DNA from: Nitrospirota bacterium
GTDB lineage: Bacteria > Nitrospirota > Thermodesulfovibrionia > Thermodesulfovibrionales > UBA6898
Assembly: GCA_016214855.1 (NCBI GenBank)
Contig: JACRMT010000004.1
Coordinates: 124,001-188,000, forward strand
Direction: 5' to 3'
Length of the DNA stretch: 64,000 nucleotides
In this document: positions 8,297 through 15,614 of the stretch, piece by piece
Layout: each line of letters opens with the position of its first letter
Position numbering within the stretch: position 1 is the first letter of the stretch
The notes under the pieces: model-generated
Told to the model about the DNA's origin: nothing
The model's input: the letters and a program-made list of their open reading frames with translations, nothing else
Database searches by the model: none
Position numbers and translations under genes: made by a program

Positions 8297-9022
8297 ATGA
8301 TACTCGGCATAAATATTGACCATATTGCAACGCTGCGCCAGGCCCGCATGGGTGTAGAACCGGATCCCGTGATGGCAGTGACCCTTGCCGTGCTCGGCGG
8401 CGCCGACGGCATTACGCTTCATCTGCGTGAAGACCGCCGCCATGTCAATGACCGCGATCTGGACATGCTCAGGGGTTTTGTCACGGTGGAACTTAACCTG
8501 GAGATGGCTGCTACGGATGAGATGGTCCGCATTGCTTCAAAGAAACTTCCTGACCTTGTGACCCTTGTTCCGGAAAAGAGACAGGAGCTCACGACCGAAG
8601 GAGGACTGAACCTGAAGGCCGGGCAGAGCGCTCTTAAGAAGGCGGTCAGGATCCTGAAGGACAAGGGCATCATGACGAGCCTTTTTATCAATCCATCGAT
8701 AGCGGATATTGACCTGTCAAAGGATCTCGGCGCTGACATGGTCGAGATCCATACCGGCACCTATGCCAACGCCAGGGGTGATGACCAGGAGCGCGAACTT
8801 GTAAAGGTTGCCAGATCGATCACCCATGCTGCAGAGATCGGGCTCAGGGCGAATGCGGGACACGGCCTGAATTATCAGAATGTTACCAGAATTGCGGAAA
8901 TGGAGGGGCTCAGGGGACTGTATATCGGCCACAGCATCATATCCCGGGCAGTGCTGACAGGCCTGGAAAGAGCGGTCAGGGATATGAAAGAGCTGGTTAT
9001 GATGGCCTGCCCAGTGCAGTGA
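8297..9022 (+). CDS. pdxJ: PdxJ, pyridoxine 5'-phosphate synthase
   Basis: This is a 241-residue TIM-barrel enzyme. It begins MILGINIDHIATLRQARMG and contains GADGITLHLREDRRHV, VTLVPEKRQELTTEGGL, VEIHTGTYANA, NAGHGLNYQNV and a C-terminal GLYIGHSIISRA phosphate-binding loop, all characteristic of PdxJ. It condenses 1-deoxyxylulose 5-phosphate with 3-amino-1-hydroxyacetone 1-phosphate to give pyridoxine 5'-phosphate in the DXP-dependent vitamin B6 route. A purine-rich GAGGAG precedes the ATG. The adjacent acpS is its frequent neighbour in bacteria. Confidence 0.97.
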   Translation: MILGINIDHIATLRQARMGVEPDPVMAVTLAVLGGADGITLHLREDRRHVNDRDLDMLRGFVTVELNLEMAATDEMVRIASKKLPDLVTLVPEKRQELTTEGGLNLKAGQSALKKAVRILKDKGIMTSLFINPSIADIDLSKDLGADMVEIHTGTYANARGDDQERELVKVARSITHAAEIGLRANAGHGLNYQNVTRIAEMEGLRGLYIGHSIISRAVLTGLERAVRDMKELVMMACPVQ

Positions 9023-9037
9023 CCCGGGTGTTCTGAC

Positions 9038-9415
9038 ATGATCTATGGCACGGGTATAGATATTGTGAAGACGCAGCGGATACGTGACGCCGTAGAACGC
9101 TGGGGAGAAAAGTTCCTTGAGCGTGTTTTTACGAAGGACGAAATAGGCTACGCGTATAATCAAAAGGATCCTTTTTTGTCTTTGTCGGTCCGCTTTGCTG
9201 CCAAGGAAGCATTTATTAAAGCTCTTTCGCATGATCAGAATATTCCCCTGATTGATGTTGAAGTGCGTAATAAGGACAACGGCAGACCCATGCTCGAACT
9301 GCACGGCAGAACAGGCGAGTTTTTGATGACGAAGGAGATACAGGCAATTCATCTGAGCCTCAGCCATGAAAAGGACTATGGCGTTGCGTCTGTCGTGATC
9401 GAGGCGCTGGGATGA
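9038..9415 (+). CDS. acpS: AcpS, holo-acyl-carrier-protein synthase
   Basis: This 125-residue protein has the family signature MIYGTGIDIVKTQRI at the N-terminus (the Asp of GIDI binds magnesium) and FAAKEAFIKAL in the middle (catalytic/metal Glu). It ends with LSLSHEKDYGVASVVIE. It transfers the 4'-phosphopantetheine arm of coenzyme A to apo-ACP in fatty acid synthesis. The stop overlaps the nnrD start by four bases. Confidence 0.96.
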   Translation: MIYGTGIDIVKTQRIRDAVERWGEKFLERVFTKDEIGYAYNQKDPFLSLSVRFAAKEAFIKALSHDQNIPLIDVEVRNKDNGRPMLELHGRTGEFLMTKEIQAIHLSLSHEKDYGVASVVIEALG

Positions 9416-10992
9416 AGGTTGTTACTGCGGAGGAGATGCGTAACATTGACCGTGCTACGATCGGGAAATACGGTATCCCCGGCACCGTGCTGATGGAGAG
9501 GGCCGGGCTGGCTGTCGCAGAAAAGATCAGAGCGTTTTTTGATAAAAAGAAGGTGATCGTTCTTGCCGGAGGCGGCAACAATGGCGGCGATGGCATTGCT
9601 GCTGCCAGGAACCTGCATAACTGGGGATGGCATGTAAGGGTGCTTCTGATGCTCAGGGAAAACAAATTGAGCCCTGACTGTCTTGCCCAATACCGTATGG
9701 CAAAGCATTCAGGCGTTGCCATCGAGTTCAGGAAAGCGGTTACGGAAAAGGACCTTCATGGCTCCCTTGTGATCGATGCGCTTCTCGGCACAGGGCTTAA
9801 CAGGGATGTCGCCTCTTTTATGGCTGACGTGATCAGATTCCTGAACACAGCAGACGTGAGGGTCGTAGCTGTTGATATCCCTTCCGGCATTTCATCTGAC
9901 AGCGGCCAGGTCATGGGAACTGCGGTGTTGGCAGATCATACAATCACCTTTGGTTTGCCGAAGACAGGACATTTCCTGCACCCCGGGGCGCATTATTCCG
10001 GTAAACTCCATGTTGAGGATATCGGTTTTCCGGAAACGCTCCTCTCGGCAGAGACACTTGCTTTCGAGACGATTGAAAAAGAGTCGGCGGCTCTCCTGAT
10101 CCCTGAACGGCCGGGATATTCCCATAAAGGCGACTATGGGCATGTCCTGGTGATAGCAGGATCGCCGGGAAAGACAGGCGCTGCACTTATGACTGCCAGG
10201 GCCTGTCTTCGGGCAGGCGCAGGGCTGGTAACGATTGGCATTCCGGAAACGCTTCTACATGTTTTTCAGTCTCGGGTGACTGAGGAGATGCTGCTGCCGC
10301 TTCCTGACACGGGAAAAGGAGCATTTTCTGCAAAGGCATATGATCAGATACGTGATTTCCTTGATACCCGTGCGGATGTCCTGGCTATAGGTCCGGGGCT
10401 CACTGCTGATAAGGATGCTGCAGATCTTGTAAAGAGAGTTCTCGAAACCGTGACCGTGCCGATGGTTCTTGACGCTGATGCCATAAATGTGCTTGCAGGC
10501 AGGAAAGATCTTCTCAGGAAAGTAAAGGCACCGGTCATTCTCACTCCCCATGCTGGTGAAATGGCACGACTTCTGACATCTGTGGCCGGCAGATCCGCTA
10601 AGGACAGAGACAATAAGGAACTGAGAGGCGAGATAGAACGTAACAGGATAGATCTGACCCGGGCGACAGCAGTGGAAACCGGCGCATATTTCGTATTGAA
10701 GGGGTCCCCGACCATTGTTGCAGACCCTGAGGGCAGGATATTTATCAATACTACGGGCAACCCCGGCATGGCAACTGCAGGGTCGGGCGATGTCCTGACC
10801 GGCATGCTGGCCGGCCTGCTCGGACAGGACATGCATCCGGTTGATGCGTGCCGCCTTGCGGTCTTATTGCACGGGCTGGCAGGTGATACGGCTGCAGAAG
10901 CTCGGGGCATGCATTCCCTCATTGCATCGGATATTATTGAGGCAATTCCCCTCGCATTCCTTTCTCTCCGTGCATACCATCGTCATCCCTGA
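9412..10992 (+). CDS. nnrD: Bifunctional NAD(P)H-hydrate epimerase/dehydratase
   Basis: This 526-residue fusion has an N-terminal YjeF_N epimerase domain (about 1-215: ILVLAGGGNNGGDGIAAARN-like region, VAVDIPSGISSD). The C-terminal ADP-dependent dehydratase domain follows (about 225-515: VIAGSPGKTGAALMTARACL, VLAIGPGLTADKDA, LTPHAGEMARLL, GNPGMATAGSGDVLTGM). Together they repair the damaged cofactors NADHX and NADPHX. It starts four bases inside acpS, so translation is probably coupled. Confidence 0.96.
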   Translation: MKVVTAEEMRNIDRATIGKYGIPGTVLMERAGLAVAEKIRAFFDKKKVIVLAGGGNNGGDGIAAARNLHNWGWHVRVLLMLRENKLSPDCLAQYRMAKHSGVAIEFRKAVTEKDLHGSLVIDALLGTGLNRDVASFMADVIRFLNTADVRVVAVDIPSGISSDSGQVMGTAVLADHTITFGLPKTGHFLHPGAHYSGKLHVEDIGFPETLLSAETLAFETIEKESAALLIPERPGYSHKGDYGHVLVIAGSPGKTGAALMTARACLRAGAGLVTIGIPETLLHVFQSRVTEEMLLPLPDTGKGAFSAKAYDQIRDFLDTRADVLAIGPGLTADKDAADLVKRVLETVTVPMVLDADAINVLAGRKDLLRKVKAPVILTPHAGEMARLLTSVAGRSAKDRDNKELRGEIERNRIDLTRATAVETGAYFVLKGSPTIVADPEGRIFINTTGNPGMATAGSGDVLTGMLAGLLGQDMHPVDACRLAVLLHGLAGDTAAEARGMHSLIASDIIEAIPLAFLSLRAYHRHP

Positions 10993-11647
10993 CAATATGA
11001 AGGCGGTAGCCTCTGCCTGTTTTACCGGCAAGAATCCTGGAGTAGAAGTGGATCGCATAGCGGAGCATTACAGGATAGCAAGGAGTCGGATATATCTGCC
11101 GATCCAGAGACATACGGACAAGGTCATGATCATTGGACCTGCGCATGAATCGGCAGTGGCTGACGCTGTAATAACAAAAGAAAAGGGTCTTCTGATCGGT
11201 GTGCAGGTGGCTGACTGTGTGCCGATACTGCTCTGCGATCCGAAAAGGCAGGTTGTGGGTGCTGTTCATGCCGGTTGGCGAGGCACGGCACAGGCGATCC
11301 TGAAAAAGACCCTGCAGACTTTTTCAGACAAGTTTTTCAGCGATCCTGCCGATATCCTTATGGCTATCGGCCCTTCTATCAGGCAATGCTGCTATGAGGT
11401 GGACGGCGATGTGATCAGGGCGGTTTCCCGTGCAACAGGGAACGGCGATTATTATATCGCCAGGGGTGATAAGTTTCTTCTTGATCTCGCCGCTGCAAAT
11501 CAGATCCAGGCATTGACAACCGGCGTGACTGCAGACAATGTTTGGGTAGCCGGCGACTGCACATTCTGCAATCCTCAAAAGTTCTACTCATATCGTTTCG
11601 GCAAGGGATCAGCCGGCAGGCAGGGTGGTTTCATCGGCATCTTCTGA
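10970..11647 (+). CDS. pgeF: PgeF/YfiH-type multicopper-fold (laccase domain) protein
   Basis: The product is about 225 residues with the family motifs GVQVADCVPILLCDP, GAVHAGWRGTAQAIL and AIGPSIRQCCYEV. The conserved Cys and two His form the catalytic metal site. Relatives hydrolyse or repair a wrongly incorporated residue in peptidoglycan precursors or act on purine nucleosides; which applies here is unknown. The start is uncertain: GTG 10970 overlaps nnrD by 23 bases, ATG 10997 would trim the beta strand before ACFTGKNPG, and no clear Shine-Dalgarno favours either. Confidence 0.88.
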   Translation: MHTIVIPDNMKAVASACFTGKNPGVEVDRIAEHYRIARSRIYLPIQRHTDKVMIIGPAHESAVADAVITKEKGLLIGVQVADCVPILLCDPKRQVVGAVHAGWRGTAQAILKKTLQTFSDKFFSDPADILMAIGPSIRQCCYEVDGDVIRAVSRATGNGDYYIARGDKFLLDLAAANQIQALTTGVTADNVWVAGDCTFCNPQKFYSYRFGKGSAGRQGGFIGIF

Positions 11648-11675
11648 AGCGGTTGCGTCCATCCTCAGAATTACT

Positions 11676-11704
11676 TTCACAATTAGCCCCTAACATGCTA
11701 GTAT
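11676..11704 (+). promoter_or_regulatory. Putative sigma70-type promoter for the CBS-domain gene
   Basis: TTCACA at 11676-11681 and TAGTAT at 11699-11704 are separated by 17 bases. GAGGG about 15 bases downstream serves as ribosome site for ATG 11729. This gene has a normal leader, unlike the six leaderless candidates elsewhere. Confidence 0.5.
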
Positions 11705-11728
11705 TATTGAAAAAATAGAGGGTGAACT

Positions 11729-12202
11729 ATGCTCAAGGCAAAGGATGTAATGACCCGTGACGTCATCATTGTAAGCGACGGAATGAGTGTTGACGAGTTA
11801 GGAAGACTATTTATTGAAAAGAAGATCAGTGGCGCTCCGGTTGAAGATTCGAAAGGGGCTCTCATCGGTATTGTTACGGAGAACGATCTTATACGGAAGA
11901 ACGCACGCCTTCATATTCCGACAGTGCTGCGGATCTTTGATGCGATCATCCCGTTGGGAAGGCCGGACAGCGTTGAGGAGGAGATCAGGCGGATCTCTGC
12001 TTCTACGGTCGGGGAGATCTGCACGAAAGAGGTTTTATCGGTGTCGCCTGATGCAAGCATACAGGATGTTTCATCGATCATGTCCGAAAAGGGCGTGCAT
12101 CTTGTGCCTGTGCTTGAGGCAGGAAGGATTGTCGGTATTATCGGCAAGATCGACATCATCAGAGGCATGACCAGTGAAGCTTCTCAGCAGAAGCCCGGCT
12201 GA
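11729..12202 (+). CDS. Two-CBS-domain protein
   Basis: This 157-residue protein is a tandem pair of CBS domains forming one Bateman module. The first covers about 1-60 (AKDVMTRDVIIVSDGMSVDE, ISGAPVEDSKGALIGIVTEN) and the second about 93-150 (VGEICTKEVLSVSPDASIQD, GVHLVPVLEAGRIVGIIGKI). Such modules bind adenine nucleotides and usually regulate a partner. No catalytic domain is fused, so it is presumably a free-standing sensor; the target is unknown. Its end overlaps tsaE by 29 bases. Confidence 0.9.
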   Translation: MLKAKDVMTRDVIIVSDGMSVDELGRLFIEKKISGAPVEDSKGALIGIVTENDLIRKNARLHIPTVLRIFDAIIPLGRPDSVEEEIRRISASTVGEICTKEVLSVSPDASIQDVSSIMSEKGVHLVPVLEAGRIVGIIGKIDIIRGMTSEASQQKPG

Positions 12203-12620
12203 AACAGAGACTGCTGGCTTTAGGCTCGGCAGGCTGCTCAGGGCCGGAATGCTGGTAAAACTGTATGGCGAACTCGGAGCGGGAAAGACGACCATGGTCA
12301 AGGGCATTGCCCGTGCATTCGGTATTGACAAAGATGATGTCATCAGCCCGAGCTTCACAATAATTACGGAATACAGGAGTTCGCCCCGGTTTTTTCATCT
12401 GGACCTTTACCGCATTGCGGGAAGCAGGGATCTGGAAAGCACCGGGATATGGGATTGCATAGGGGATGATGCTGTTGCTGTTGTTGAGTGGCCGGAACAT
12501 GCTGAAGACGAGCTGCCGAAAGATGCGGTGTCGGTAAGGATATTGCACCATGGACCTGATGACAGAGAGATTGAGATAGAGGGTATTGATGAAAAAGATT
12601 GGCATAATTTGCAAACTTAG
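12174..12620 (+). CDS. tsaE: TsaE, ATPase for tRNA threonylcarbamoyladenosine formation
   Basis: This 148-residue P-loop protein has YGELGAGKTTMVKG as Walker A, SPSFTIITEY as the switch-like motif and FFHLDLYRI in the following strand, the hallmark order of TsaE (YjeE). It supports TsaB and TsaD in making t6A37 on ANN-decoding tRNAs. The start is GTG 12174 within the CBS gene, with AGAGG about eight bases upstream. The downstream NAD kinase gene overlaps its end by 32 bases. Confidence 0.94.
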   Translation: MKLLSRSPAETETAGFRLGRLLRAGMLVKLYGELGAGKTTMVKGIARAFGIDKDDVISPSFTIITEYRSSPRFFHLDLYRIAGSRDLESTGIWDCIGDDAVAVVEWPEHAEDELPKDAVSVRILHHGPDDREIEIEGIDEKDWHNLQT

Positions 12621-13440
12621 CAGAAAAGAGCCCCAGGATATACTGAAGGAGCTTTTGCCATGGCTCGGACAGAGAGACTGCGAGGTCTTTGTTGACGAGG
12701 ACACAGCCGCACGCCTGAACGTTAAGGGATATGATCGAAAAGAAATCCCCTCTCTGGTCGAGGCAGTGCTTGTTCTTGGCGGAGACGGGACAATGCTGAG
12801 CGTCAATCGTCTTGTGGCTCAGGCCGGCATACCTGTGCTCGGTATTAATCTCGGCAGTCTCGGCTTCCTGACCGAGGTGAATAAAGAGCAGATCTACGCT
12901 GCAGTCGAAAAGATGCTCTCAGGCGGCTGCGCGATAGAAGAGCGCCTGATGCTCAAGGCGGTCTTGCGGCGAAACGGAAATGTCGTTGATCAGTTCACGG
13001 TTTTAAACGACGTTGTCATTAACAAGGGAGCCCTTGCAAGGATCATCGACCTTGAGGTGAGCATTGACCAGTCCTACGTAACGACGTACAAGGCTGACGG
13101 TCTTATCATCTCCACGCCAACAGGTTCGACAGCCTATTCCCTGTCTGCCGGCGGTCCTATCCTTTACCCTACGATCGAGAATATTGTATTGACTCCCATC
13201 TGCTCCCATACGCTTACGAACAGGCCGATCGTACTTTCTGACAGCGTGCGGATCGCGATCCGGCTGATGTCCACCAGCGAAGATGTCTTTCTCACGCTCG
13301 ACGGGCAGGTGGGATGCGCCCTCAAAACCGAGGATGTCATCGAGGTCGTCAAGGCAGATTATAAGGCAAAACTTCTCGTGGCCGGGGAAGCAGGACATTT
13401 TGACGTGCTTCGCCAAAAGCTGAAATGGGGGGAACGCTAA
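12589..13440 (+). CDS. nadK: NAD kinase
   Basis: The 283-residue product shows the NAD kinase signatures: VLGGDGTMLSVNRL (GGDGT nucleotide site), GINLGSLGFLTEV, GLIISTPTGSTAYSLSAGGP (catalytic and NAD site) and a C-terminal LTLDGQVG. It phosphorylates NAD to NADP, using ATP or polyphosphate. ATG 12589 is preceded by GAGATAGAGGG; a TTG one codon earlier is possible but less likely. It overlaps tsaE by 32 bases. Confidence 0.96.
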   Translation: MKKIGIICKLSRKEPQDILKELLPWLGQRDCEVFVDEDTAARLNVKGYDRKEIPSLVEAVLVLGGDGTMLSVNRLVAQAGIPVLGINLGSLGFLTEVNKEQIYAAVEKMLSGGCAIEERLMLKAVLRRNGNVVDQFTVLNDVVINKGALARIIDLEVSIDQSYVTTYKADGLIISTPTGSTAYSLSAGGPILYPTIENIVLTPICSHTLTNRPIVLSDSVRIAIRLMSTSEDVFLTLDGQVGCALKTEDVIEVVKADYKAKLLVAGEAGHFDVLRQKLKWGER

Positions 13441-13444
13441 GGAT

Positions 13445-14149
13445 ATGGGCCTTGCTGTTGAAGATATAGCGAGCCTCCTGGCGTTCTATCAGGCGCTTGG
13501 CTTCGAAAATCTGCCGATCACCGTGAGTGCGCCCGGAAGGACCGCGCGGATGCTACCTGCACCGAAGACGGGCGATAAGGAAAAGCAGCTCGGAGAATTA
13601 AGAGAGCATATTGGTGATTGCCAAAGATGTAAACTCTCGAGACAAAGGAAGAGCATTGTTTTTGGTTCCGGTGATCCAGGGGCAAGGCTTATGTTTATCG
13701 GTGAGGCTCCGGGGAAGGAAGAAGATCTGCAGGGACTTCCCTTTGTGGGTGATGCCGGCATGCTGCTGACGCGTCTGATCGAAAAGATGGGCATGAAGCG
13801 AGATGAGGTGTATATTGCGAACATTATCAAGTGCAGACCACCTATGAATCGTGATCCTGAAGAGGATGAGGTGGCTGTCTGCAGGGAATTCATTGAAAAG
13901 CAGATCTCGATAATCAGGCCAGCGGTTATCATGACACTCGGAAGAATAGCCTTGCAGGCCCTTATGAACTCTCCCAGGCTGAAGATTACATCAGCGCGCG
14001 GACATTTTCTCGATTATGAGGGCATCCCCGTTATGCCGACATTTCATCCTGCTTACCTGCTCAGAAATCCTCAGGATAAGATGCTTACCTGGTCAGATGC
14101 CCAAAAAGTCCTGGCCAGGATCGAACTTTCAGTCGGTGAAGAGCGATGA
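13445..14149 (+). CDS. Family 4 uracil-DNA glycosylase (Fe-S)
   Basis: The protein has 234 residues. After a poorly conserved N-terminal extension of about 50 residues come the first cysteines of the 4Fe-4S site (CQRCKL), then FIGEAPGKEEDLQGLPFVG, whose GEAPG-EE pattern defines families 4 and 5. Further motifs are IANIIKCRPPMNRDPEEDE, a CREF cysteine, and the C-terminal active-site loop TFHPAYLLRNP. It removes uracil from DNA. The four-cysteine pattern supports family 4. Confidence 0.93.
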   Translation: MGLAVEDIASLLAFYQALGFENLPITVSAPGRTARMLPAPKTGDKEKQLGELREHIGDCQRCKLSRQRKSIVFGSGDPGARLMFIGEAPGKEEDLQGLPFVGDAGMLLTRLIEKMGMKRDEVYIANIIKCRPPMNRDPEEDEVAVCREFIEKQISIIRPAVIMTLGRIALQALMNSPRLKITSARGHFLDYEGIPVMPTFHPAYLLRNPQDKMLTWSDAQKVLARIELSVGEER

Positions 14150-14676
14150 AAGGGGAGAGCATGGATGTTTTATGGGCACCCTGGAGAATGGAATACATCA
14201 AGTCGTCACCAAGGACAGAAGGGTGCGTGTTCTGTGAAAAAATGCTTGACACCAGAGACCGGGACAATCTTCTGCTGTACCGGAGCAGTCATACATTTGT
14301 CCTGATGAACCCCTTTCCGTATAACAATGGTCACCTGATGGTCCTTCCCGGAAAGCATGCACCTGGCATGGAAGGACTTGAGGATGAGGAGCTTCTTGAC
14401 TTGATGAGAACCGCGCAGCTCTGCATTGATTCCCTTCGTGAGGCAATGAGCCCCGAGGGTTTCAATGCGGGCATCAATCTTGGGAAGGTTGCAGGTGCAG
14501 GACTTGCCGATCACCTGCATCTGCACATTGTGCCGCGATGGGCAGGGGACGCAAGTTTTATGACTGTTGTCGGCGAGGTCAGGGTCATCCCTGACCACCT
14601 GCTGAGAACGTATGATTCTCTTTTCGAAATCTTTAAGAGACGGGGCGCCGAGAGGGCAGGCAGTTGCAAAGGGTGA
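14146..14676 (+). CDS. HIT-family nucleotide hydrolase/phosphorylase
   Basis: This 176-residue histidine-triad protein has the catalytic motif HLHLHIVPRW (about residues 124-133). The zinc-type CVFCEKM segment near residue 27 and NPFPYNNGHLMVLPGKH are typical of the Ap4A phosphorylase/HIT branch. Its likely activity is cleavage of dinucleoside polyphosphates or adenylated by-products. It starts four bases inside the preceding gene. The real start may be the second Met (MDVLWAPWRMEYI, 14161), which matches the family N-terminus better. Confidence 0.92.
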   Translation: MKGESMDVLWAPWRMEYIKSSPRTEGCVFCEKMLDTRDRDNLLLYRSSHTFVLMNPFPYNNGHLMVLPGKHAPGMEGLEDEELLDLMRTAQLCIDSLREAMSPEGFNAGINLGKVAGAGLADHLHLHIVPRWAGDASFMTVVGEVRVIPDHLLRTYDSLFEIFKRRGAERAGSCKG

Positions 14677-15614
14677 TACGGTACACTGCGGTATCGGTCC
14701 CTGTTCTTGTCCTGTTTTTTTTCAGCAGCGTATGTTTTGGACTTACGGTTGACAGAGCTCTTGCTGTTGTCAATGGCGAGGTTGTTACCCTTTCTGATTA
14801 TGGCCGGTTCGTAGCGAGGATGGATCAGAAAGCTGACAGGGAAAAGGTCGGCGAGCAGTATTTGAGGACGCTGATCGAGGAAAAGCTTATCCTTCAGGAG
14901 GCAAAACGCAAAGGTTATGATGCGACTGAAGAAGAGGTCAGCCAAAGCATTGCCGGTTTTCTTGAGCAGGCAGGCATGCAGGAAAAGGATTTTGAAAAAA
15001 AGATTGCCCTGGAAAATCTCAGCATGTCGGATTACCGTTCCTTGCTCAGGGAAAATATCATATCCCTGAAATGCATTGAAAAAGAGGTCAATGCAAAGGT
15101 GATCGTAAGCAGCAGCGACCTTTCGCGCTATTATGAAAAGCAGCGTGCCCGTTTTATGGAAAGCCCGGAAAAGGTCCTTGTCATGGCAATCGTTATGAAG
15201 CTGAGCGCAACCCCGAGCCTGACCGAGATCACTGATCTTAAGATCAGGTCGCTGAAGGTCTACTCAGAGATCAGAAACGGAGAATCTTTTGAACGGCAGG
15301 TGTACAAGTATGCTGATGAGTCCGTGAAAAGCCTTGGCGGCAAACTGGGAGAATTCGAGAGGGGTGCGATGATATCTGTTCTCGATGAAAAGATCTTTTC
15401 GATGAAGGAAGGTGAGGTCAGCGAGCCGATCTGGACAAAAGATGGTGTATATATTCTCAAGATAGCAAAGAGGACTCAGGCAGTGTATACTGCCTTCGAA
15501 AAGGTGAAGGATGAGCTGTATGCCAAGGCATACGAAGAGAAGCGAGAGGAAACATTTAACGCATGGATGAAAAAGATATGGGAAAGGTCTTCTGTAAAAA
15601 TACTGCAGCAATAA
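14664..15614 (+). CDS. SurA-like periplasmic peptidyl-prolyl isomerase
   Basis: This 316-residue protein has a cleavable signal peptide (VSVPVLVLFFFSSVCFG). A SurA N-terminal domain follows (VDRALAVVNGEVVTLSDY, LRTLIEEKLILQEAKRKGY), then one parvulin domain (about 165-290: LGGKLGEFERGAMISVLDEK, GEVSEPIWTKDGVYILKI). It is predicted to chaperone outer-membrane proteins. The start is TTG 14664 or GTG 14673, with AGAGGGCAGG upstream. It overlaps both neighbours (13 and 52 bases), consistent with one operon through the giant gene that follows. Confidence 0.9.
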   Translation: MQRVIRYTAVSVPVLVLFFFSSVCFGLTVDRALAVVNGEVVTLSDYGRFVARMDQKADREKVGEQYLRTLIEEKLILQEAKRKGYDATEEEVSQSIAGFLEQAGMQEKDFEKKIALENLSMSDYRSLLRENIISLKCIEKEVNAKVIVSSSDLSRYYEKQRARFMESPEKVLVMAIVMKLSATPSLTEITDLKIRSLKVYSEIRNGESFERQVYKYADESVKSLGGKLGEFERGAMISVLDEKIFSMKEGEVSEPIWTKDGVYILKIAKRTQAVYTAFEKVKDELYAKAYEEKREETFNAWMKKIWERSSVKILQQ